Shown here: positions 12,673 through 18,118 of the stretch, piece after piece
Layout: each line of letters starts with the position of its first letter
How positions within the stretch are numbered: position 1 is the stretch's first letter
Assembly: GCA_009887135.1 (NCBI GenBank)
Contig: QXYA01000040.1
Location: 1-18,118, forward strand
Length of the DNA: 18,118 nucleotides
Source of the DNA: Candidatus Poseidoniales archaeon
Lineage (GTDB): Archaea > Thermoplasmatota > Poseidoniia > Poseidoniales > Poseidoniaceae
Direction of reading: 5' to 3'
Position numbers and translations under genes: made by a program
The notes under the pieces: generated by a model
Databases searched by the model: none
What the model was told of the DNA's origin: nothing
What the model saw: only the letters and a program-made list of their open reading frames with translations

Positions 12673-15363
12673 TCAACTGTCGCTCTTTGCAAATTGTTTT
12701 TTGCCCGTGTTGAAGGCCAAAACTGTGGCATCCCAAAGAGACTGGAAGGTTGTGAGTAGGAGTTTGTAGGTTCCTGTACCTTCGGCAAGCCGAGCACCGT
12801 TGAGTATCACGAGAATGACGGAGGCTTCGTGGACCAGAACACCAACCCACAATTGGTCATAGAACCCATTGATAACAGCAAATACAAGAGTTATGGTAAC
12901 CAAAATCGAGAAGGAAAGGTTCTGTCTAAAGTTGCGCTCAGTCTTTCGAGCAAGGTCGATCAGATGCGTCAATATTCGAGGGTCATCTCCAGGAATAAGG
13001 ACATCTGCTGCCTCGACGTTTACTGATTCACCGGAACCAACAGCAACACCGACATCAGATACTGCCAATGCTGCTGCATCATTGAATCCATCCCCGACCA
13101 TCATCGTCACATGCGTCTTTGAACGGCTACGAACCCAAGCAACTTTTTCCTCTGGTGAAAGACTTCCATGTGCAGCGTTAGCTGGAAGACCGACGGAGGC
13201 TGCAAATCGATCTACAGCACCTTGATGATCGCCTGAAAGGATTTCAACACTGATTCCACGCTTGTGCAATTCTGGAATCAATTCATCAGCACCTTGACGT
13301 GTGTCATCGTGAATGAATGTGAAGAGAGCAACACACTTACCGCCTTTTGTCAATACTGACGCGCCGTGTCCTTGGGCTTCAGCTTCAACGATACCAATTC
13401 GAAGTTCTTCAGGCAGGACAATACCATGTTCAACCAATGCATCAGGACGAAGCATCAAAACGACTTCTTTGTTTCGAAGTGCTTGGATTCCTGCATCGAT
13501 ATCTTTGATCTTTTTGACTTCGGAGGCAGTGATATTCTGCTCCTCGGCGTATTCCCGAAGAGCATCTGCATAAGGATGCGATGAGCGAGCCTCAATACCT
13601 GCTGCAAGAGCAATAGAAGCATCTCTGCGACGTCCTTTAGCGATAATGACCTCGCCCATTGATGGCTTTCCTGAGGTTAGTGTACCTGTTTTATCCAACA
13701 GAACGTGATTGACCTTAGAAAGACGATCGAGTACATTCCCACCACGCGCGATTGCTCCTATGTGAGCAGACCGAGCGAGGGCTGCTGCATGAGGGACTGG
13801 TGCTGCAAGCAGGAGTGCACATGGACATGCAACGACCCATAGAAGAAGAACAATCTTCCAATTTTCTGGGAAAATAAACCAGTAGACTCCAATGGCTCCA
13901 AACAAGACAAGTGGAACCCATATGGCCGTGAATAATTCGATCGTTGCTTGATGACGTGGTGGTTCGTCTCTAAAGGTATGAACCGCTTCAATCAATTCGT
14001 ACAATTGAGTCCCTTCTCCAACCGCTTCAACTTTGACCACTACAGGGCCTCGGGCAAGAACAAGGCCTGCTTGAATCAAATCGCCTTCAACAACATCAAC
14101 AGGGACTGATTCTCCTGTGAGTGGCGCTTTATTGAGAGCGCCTTTACCTTCAACAATTATTCCATCAGCAGGTATGAGTTCCCCGCTTCGAATCTCGATA
14201 AAATCGCCCTTACTGAGTAAATCAATTGGTATCTGTTCGCTTGTTTGATGAGAGTGTACAGCCGCTAAAGGGGCTGAATCAGCCATCATCAAGGGCGTTC
14301 CAATATTGATTGACATTGGCTTCGAAGCATTTGGACGATTCAATCGGCGAGCAACACGTGGTAACCGATCAAGGCCGCCTTGCATTGCTTCTCGGGCTTT
14401 CACAAGAGCATCTCCTTCCAAATGAGCAGTGAAAGCAACCAAAATCGAAACGATAAGCGCTTCTTCCCACATCATCAAACCACACGCACCAATAACAGCT
14501 AAACTGGTCAATACTTGGAACCCAATCTGTCGATTGAGGACACCTGCAATCGCTTCACGGAACATCTGATAACTGGACATGAGGATCCCCGGAATCGCAA
14601 TAGCTGCTGCAATCCAGCCTTCAATCCCCATCAAGTGCAGAGTGTAAACAATGACAAGAAGAGGAACTGCAAACGATGCACCAAGGATACGATACTGGTC
14701 TGGACGAAGGCGATTCGATGTTGTTGCGACGAGTTTTGGGACTGAACCGCAAACGTTTTCCAATGCCTCATCTCGTTTCTTGAGCAGAGCAGAATCTGCT
14801 TGAGAAACCAATTGAACAAGAATCCGGCCATCCTTTTCAATCTCAGCGTCGAGTATTCCTGGCTGAAGTTTCAGCAATTTACGCAACTCTCGAGTCTCGA
14901 TGTTGTTGCGTTTTGCAATCATTTCTGCTTTCATTCCTTTCAGCATATGATGTTCAGTATCAGGGGCATGGCCAAGCGAACGAAGGATATTTGATATTTC
15001 TGAAATCGAACCCTTTTCTAAATCTACAGAGAGACGTACTTCACCTGATGTTGCAGATACGATCGGGTCGGATACCTGAGGGAGATGATTGAGTGCTCGG
15101 GTTGCTTTACTTGCACAATCAGGGCAATCCATTCCAATCAATTGCCATTCTACTGAATAGTTACCAGTGGCTTGCATGATAACCTCAGCATCGAGAATCT
15201 CGATGCTTTTTGGAGCCTCTTCTGCAACGTGGATTGGTTCTGCTTTTTCTTCAGCAGGAATGGCTTTTGCAACCGGTTCTTCATCTTCAAGGGAAAAGAA
15301 CACCTCTTCGTCCTTATCCCCCATGTACTGAGGGCCTCGTTCCTGTTTGATTAAGACTCTCAT
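12673..15363 (-). CDS. P1B-type heavy-metal-transporting ATPase
   Basis: A membrane ATPase of about 896 residues that pumps a soft or transition metal ion at the expense of ATP. An N-terminal acidic leader is followed by an HMA metal-binding domain with GMDCPDCA (about 77-84). A second HMA-like segment without a CxxC pair follows (about 145-210, ETRELRKLLKLQPGILDAEI). The core has TGES at 416-419, the transmembrane CPC (VACPCALLLA, 513-515), the phosphorylation motif DKTGTLT from 557, HP (SSHPYADAL, 596-597) and VGDGFNDAAAL from 756. The last TM has HEASVILVILNGARL. CPC plus an acidic HE motif fits the Zn/Cd/Pb or Co branches better than Cu, but specificity is inferred. The ATG at 15363 has GAGGT upstream; an in-frame TTG at 15399 would extend it. 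It is divergent from the phosphatase gene. Confidence 0.94.
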   Translation of the reverse strand: MRVLIKQERGPQYMGDKDEEVFFSLEDEEPVAKAIPAEEKAEPIHVAEEAPKSIEILDAEVIMQATGNYSVEWQLIGMDCPDCASKATRALNHLPQVSDPIVSATSGEVRLSVDLEKGSISEISNILRSLGHAPDTEHHMLKGMKAEMIAKRNNIETRELRKLLKLQPGILDAEIEKDGRILVQLVSQADSALLKKRDEALENVCGSVPKLVATTSNRLRPDQYRILGASFAVPLLVIVYTLHLMGIEGWIAAAIAIPGILMSSYQMFREAIAGVLNRQIGFQVLTSLAVIGACGLMMWEEALIVSILVAFTAHLEGDALVKAREAMQGGLDRLPRVARRLNRPNASKPMSINIGTPLMMADSAPLAAVHSHQTSEQIPIDLLSKGDFIEIRSGELIPADGIIVEGKGALNKAPLTGESVPVDVVEGDLIQAGLVLARGPVVVKVEAVGEGTQLYELIEAVHTFRDEPPRHQATIELFTAIWVPLVLFGAIGVYWFIFPENWKIVLLLWVVACPCALLLAAPVPHAAALARSAHIGAIARGGNVLDRLSKVNHVLLDKTGTLTSGKPSMGEVIIAKGRRRDASIALAAGIEARSSHPYADALREYAEEQNITASEVKKIKDIDAGIQALRNKEVVLMLRPDALVEHGIVLPEELRIGIVEAEAQGHGASVLTKGGKCVALFTFIHDDTRQGADELIPELHKRGISVEILSGDHQGAVDRFAASVGLPANAAHGSLSPEEKVAWVRSRSKTHVTMMVGDGFNDAAALAVSDVGVAVGSGESVNVEAADVLIPGDDPRILTHLIDLARKTERNFRQNLSFSILVTITLVFAVINGFYDQLWVGVLVHEASVILVILNGARLAEGTGTYKLLLTTFQSLWDATVLAFNTGKKQFAKSDS

Positions 15364-15372
15364 GATTTTGTA

Positions 15373-15404
15373 CCTCTTTTTGGTAAGAATCTTCTTCAAA
15401 GAGG
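15373..15404. promoter_or_regulatory. Near-concentric dyads in the divergent promoter
   Basis: The 57-base gap between the metal ATPase (minus) and the phosphatase (plus) holds CCTCTTT (15373-15379) and AAAGAGG (15398-15404), a perfect 7-bp inverted repeat with an 18-base spacer. Inside it, AAGAA-TC-TTCTT (15385-15396) is a second dyad, its centre two bases off the outer one. The size and symmetry suit a dimeric winged-helix repressor, so it is a candidate operator. The outer arms also contain the Shine-Dalgarno sites of both genes, which could explain their symmetry. No clear TATA box is visible. Confidence 0.35.
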
Positions 15405-15420
15405 AGTCAGTCGATAGGAT

Positions 15421-16155
15421 ATGGAGTGGCTACCCCCTGGATGGTGTCCAAAGGCTGTCGCTTTCGACATCGATGGGACGCTCACCGATGAAAAGAAGTT
15501 ACTTGATATGAGTGCTGTTGAAGCCTTGCGACGGCTAGAAGCAGCAGGAATCACTGTCGTCCTTGCAACTGGAAATGTTCGAGCAATCACCTATGGATTA
15601 TGGAGATTCATTGGACTAAGCGGCCCTATGTGTTGTGAAAACGGCGGCGTTTTATGGCATCCATCATGGCCGGAAGCCATTGTTCGAGCATCTGGACAAG
15701 AGGCGAAACAAGCAGCACAATGGCTCGCAACAGAACACGAAGACATTGACCCTCAAGGCATCACAACCAATGCTTGGAGAGAAAGCGAATGGTGCTTATT
15801 CGCTGATGAAGATCTCGAAGCAGTAACGACTTCAATCACTACAAGTAAATGGAAGCATCTCGATGTAGTTCGAACAGGTTTTGCAATACATCTCATGGAA
15901 CCACATCTCTCCAAGGGAAGTGGTTTGACCATGCTGATGGAGAAGATGGGATGGTCTGCACAAGACCTGCTCTGTGTTGGCGATGCTCCAAATGATTTGT
16001 CAATGTTTGAAATGGCTGGTTGGTCCGTTTCAGTAGGAACGCCGTTCGTCGATGTACGTGCAGCTGCCGATGTCCTCTCACCGTATCCAAACAGTGCAAC
16101 AATCGCCCCACTTGTTGATGCGATTCTTGCAGTACATTCGGCTCAAGACTTATGA
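15421..16155 (+). CDS. pgp: Archaeal phosphoglycolate phosphatase (HAD, Cof type)
   Basis: A 244-residue HAD phosphatase of the archaeal phosphoglycolate phosphatase / sucrose-6-phosphatase-like branch. Motif I is VAFDIDGTLTD with nucleophile Asp16 and acid Asp18. Motif II is LATGN (48-52), motif III Lys165 in LSKGSG, and motif IV VGDAPNDLSMF (186-196). A C2B-type cap domain lies between motifs II and III (about 75-160). The reaction is hydrolysis of a small phosphomonoester; 2-phosphoglycolate is the usual family assignment but the substrate is inferred. GAGGAG (15401-15406) lies 14 bases before the ATG, too far for a standard site, so translation may be leaderless or use a weak site. It is divergent from the metal ATPase; the PIN-domain gene follows 22 bases later on the same strand. 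Confidence 0.9.
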   Translation: MEWLPPGWCPKAVAFDIDGTLTDEKKLLDMSAVEALRRLEAAGITVVLATGNVRAITYGLWRFIGLSGPMCCENGGVLWHPSWPEAIVRASGQEAKQAAQWLATEHEDIDPQGITTNAWRESEWCLFADEDLEAVTTSITTSKWKHLDVVRTGFAIHLMEPHLSKGSGLTMLMEKMGWSAQDLLCVGDAPNDLSMFEMAGWSVSVGTPFVDVRAAADVLSPYPNSATIAPLVDAILAVHSAQDL

Positions 16156-16177
16156 TTCGACTTGTACTCGAATCATC

Positions 16178-18058
16178 ATGGTCACATATGTTGTCGATTC
16201 GAACGCCTTTATCCACATGGGAGCAATGGGTTCTACAACGCTTTTGAAGGATCTTAAATCAAGCCTGAAAACAATGCACGTCACCGATGGTGTGCATGGA
16301 GAAATTCGAACGGTTCGATTTCAACGCTGGAAGCAACGACCGAACTTGCTCGAACAAGTCAAGCCTCTTCTTACAACGCATTCTGTTGATGATGGACAGA
16401 TACGTGGTCTGGCTTCAAAAATAGGAGAGCGTGCATCACCACAGGATGTGGATTTGTCCTTGATGGTTCTCTCGAGCAGTTTGCAGCGGGATGGACACGA
16501 TGTTCTTCTGGTCACTGATGATTTCAAAATGGCAAAGGCAACTGAAGAGCATCAACTCGCTGGAGAGGTCTGTCCGCCCTCAACATTCTTTGAACGGATT
16601 GCTAAATCTGCGAAAGGAAAACATGCAAGTGAATTACGTCGATTGGGTCGCCGTATACGCGCTGCTGAAATGCAATATGCCATTAGTAGAAGAAATGAAT
16701 ATGACGTTCAAGCAAAGATCACGTGGATGGTTGACTCCCTCCTTGCAACCGCTCCTGCAAAGGTCAAGGCAAGTGTTGAAACCCAAGCGAATGAAGGTCA
16801 GAGCGTTGACTATCTCCATCAATTAGGTCGACATCTCAGTGGGGATGATATCAAAACCAGTCATCGTAAAAAACTCAAACCGTTGTTTGAAAGTTGCCGA
16901 GAAATGCTTCGTCTTGAGGAGCATGTTCTGAACCTAAAGCAACGACTTGCTGATGAATCACTTGAAGTTGTTATTTCAGAAACGCAAGCGCTCATGGCCG
17001 AAGTTCTCGAAGATTCTGGAATTGATTTAGCCCCATTAAATCGAGAACTTGTTGATGTTGCCCATCGATTCAGTTCACGTATTCTTGTTCGTAGCGAAAT
17101 GGCTCTAGCGATTATGAAGCGAATGAAAGGTGATGCACTGGGCTCTCATCAACATCTAGCAAGTGCATTGTTCCAAGCAACCCACGTCGATGATGATCCA
17201 ATTGAAGCACGAATCCTTGCTCGTCTCTCTGTCCTCGCATTATCGACAACTAAGCACGAAAAAGCAGTTCGGTTATCGTCCGCAGCAATCGGCTTAGAAG
17301 CCCTCAATGAATCAATGAAACTGAAACAACACGTTGTCTTAGCGATGGCTCAATTCCTTAATGATGAGGATTATGATGGAACGATTTCTAAGGTTCAGGC
17401 CATGGTTCAAGCAAACTATAGCGTTGCAATGCAAGCATTGACCGAATTGGGTGAATCATTCCTTGCCCTCAATCGTCCTGATTTTGCAATCGAATTGTTT
17501 GATGAAGCGATGGAGTGTTCCTCGACTGATGGAAACATCGACGAGCATTTAGGAGAATTGGTACTGTTAGCTCATCGAGCAATGGAAGATGATGATGATG
17601 TTGAAGTCGAAGGGCTGCGACGTGTTCTCGACCGAATTCATGAACAAACAACTCAACAACAACAAGCTGTTGAACAAATTGTAGAAGACATCAGTAAGCG
17701 CCAAGAACAAGAAAGCCAGGTTGAAGTTTCAACCGATTGGCAATCGTCTGAAGTGTTGTTGGATGATGAACGACCGTTGTACATCTCTGCAGTTGTTGGG
17801 GAAGCGGCAGAAGAACAACTCATTGTTGCTCAGCATCCATCTCTGGGAACCATTGGAATATGGATGCCGTCTTCGATTCAAGCACCACAACCAGGTGCTA
17901 AAATCACATTATCAAACAGTCGAGTAAAGGTTGCTCAAGCACCTGAAAAGTTGGCTGAATTACATTCTCTAAAGGCCTTGGTTGCGATCGAGAATCCGGA
18001 AGGATTAGTCTTCCAATCGTTGACTGAAGATGCTAAAGAAGAACTCGAAGAACTGTGA
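16178..18058 (+). CDS. PIN-domain protein with long helical (TPR-like) body
   Basis: A 626-residue protein starting MVTYVVDSNAFIHMG. The first 140 residues form a PIN ribonuclease-like domain with the acidic set Asp7 (VVDSN), Glu42 (GVHGEI), Asp90/Asp92 (PQDVDLSLM) and Asp114/115 (LLVTDDFKMAK). A basic helical linker follows (SELRRLGRRIRAAEMQYAISR). Residues about 330-510 resemble tetratricopeptide repeats (AFEL/YA-type helices, for example SFLALNRPDFAIELFDEAME). A Gln/Glu-rich coil leads to a C-terminal beta-rich domain (DERPLYISAVVGEAAEEQLIVAQ). I do not know this architecture. The frame is open back to 16052, but the ATG at 16178 begins exactly at the PIN strand. It is probably co-transcribed with the phosphatase; the stop lies 3 bases from a convergent tRNA gene. 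RNA cleavage is the inferred activity. Confidence 0.83.
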   Translation: MVTYVVDSNAFIHMGAMGSTTLLKDLKSSLKTMHVTDGVHGEIRTVRFQRWKQRPNLLEQVKPLLTTHSVDDGQIRGLASKIGERASPQDVDLSLMVLSSSLQRDGHDVLLVTDDFKMAKATEEHQLAGEVCPPSTFFERIAKSAKGKHASELRRLGRRIRAAEMQYAISRRNEYDVQAKITWMVDSLLATAPAKVKASVETQANEGQSVDYLHQLGRHLSGDDIKTSHRKKLKPLFESCREMLRLEEHVLNLKQRLADESLEVVISETQALMAEVLEDSGIDLAPLNRELVDVAHRFSSRILVRSEMALAIMKRMKGDALGSHQHLASALFQATHVDDDPIEARILARLSVLALSTTKHEKAVRLSSAAIGLEALNESMKLKQHVVLAMAQFLNDEDYDGTISKVQAMVQANYSVAMQALTELGESFLALNRPDFAIELFDEAMECSSTDGNIDEHLGELVLLAHRAMEDDDDVEVEGLRRVLDRIHEQTTQQQQAVEQIVEDISKRQEQESQVEVSTDWQSSEVLLDDERPLYISAVVGEAAEEQLIVAQHPSLGTIGIWMPSSIQAPQPGAKITLSNSRVKVAQAPEKLAELHSLKALVAIENPEGLVFQSLTEDAKEELEEL

Positions 18059-18061
18059 GAA

Positions 18062-18118
18062 TGGTGCCGGGGGCAGGATTCGAACCTGCGAAGCATTACG
18101 CAGAGGATCTTGAGTCCA
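18062..18118 (-). tRNA. tRNA-Leu (anticodon CAA), 3' part, cut by window end
   Basis: Reading the minus strand from the window edge gives an anticodon loop CTCAAGA and a long class II variable arm (GCG-TAA-TGC stem-loop followed by TTC). The T arm is a perfect GCAGG / CCTGC stem around TTCGAAT (18073-18089). The acceptor 3' strand is CCCCGGC (18066-18072), then discriminator A and an encoded CCA (18062-18064). The variable arm, A73 and CAA indicate tRNA-Leu reading UUG. The 5' part lies outside. Within the visible anticodon stem the TCC side continues CTC, while the base before GGA is T, so one pair (28-42) is a T-T mismatch; an intron or a variant stem could explain this. The gene is convergent with the PIN-protein gene. 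Confidence 0.85.

Noticed and set aside
15364..15399. TTG start extending the metal ATPase by 12 residues
   Set aside because: The ATG at 15363 has GAGGT at good distance, and the extension would consume its ribosome-binding site and most of the divergent promoter.
16052..16177. 42-residue in-frame extension upstream of the PIN domain start
   Set aside because: It overlaps the end of the phosphatase gene in another frame, has no domain character, and the ATG at 16178 starts exactly at the first PIN strand.
16178..16600. PIN domain considered as a VapC toxin with antitoxin
   Set aside because: No small antitoxin gene upstream; the upstream neighbour is a metabolic phosphatase and the protein is four times the VapC length.

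Overview
The window looks archaeal and euryarchaeal, most likely marine Poseidoniales (Marine Group II). This is inference from protein character, not from a marker phylogeny. Evidence for an archaeon: the cluster L7Ae - S28e - L24e - NDK - aIF5B, which is an archaeal arrangement; a long-variable-arm tRNA-Leu with encoded CCA; an archaeal-type phosphoglycolate phosphatase; and frequent GGTGA/GAGGTGA Shine-Dalgarno sites. The signal-peptide, beta-propeller, thrombospondin type 3, single-TM surface protein with a Trp-rich cytoplasmic tail fits planktonic Poseidoniales. The DNA is densely coding. No gap exceeds about 105 bases, and I see no insertion sequence, CRISPR array, rRNA or prophage.

Layout. 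(1) Bases 1-3069, plus strand: translation cluster with partial L7Ae, S28e, a zinc-less L24e, nucleoside diphosphate kinase and initiation factor aIF5B. (2) Bases 3148-5774, plus strand: an orphan MoxR AAA+ ATPase, a ParA/Soj ATPase, a small ribbon-helix-helix-like protein and an unrecognised 84-residue protein. The last three look like a partition or positioning module. (3) Bases 5775-15363, minus strand, read from high to low coordinates: P1B-type heavy-metal ATPase, winged-helix regulator, three-zinc-ribbon protein, CDP-alcohol phosphatidyltransferase, an 827-residue coiled-coil protein, then the surface protein. The plus and minus blocks meet with stop codons directly abutting at 5774/5775. 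(4) Bases 15421-18058, plus strand: a HAD phosphoglycolate phosphatase and a PIN-domain protein with a long helical, TPR-like body. (5) Bases 18062-18118, minus strand: the 3' part of a tRNA-Leu (CAA), cut by the window edge.

How the genes may work together. Block 1 is housekeeping translation and nucleotide supply. In block 3 the ATPase, regulator and zinc-ribbon protein form a plausible metal-homeostasis unit, with a near-concentric dyad in the 57-base divergent promoter as a candidate operator. Coiled-coil and surface protein genes are nearly contiguous, so a membrane-anchored calcium-binding surface protein may be coupled to an internal fibrous protein. The least described elements are the coiled-coil/surface pair, the ParA - RHH - 84-residue module and the PIN-helical-repeat protein next to the tRNA gene.
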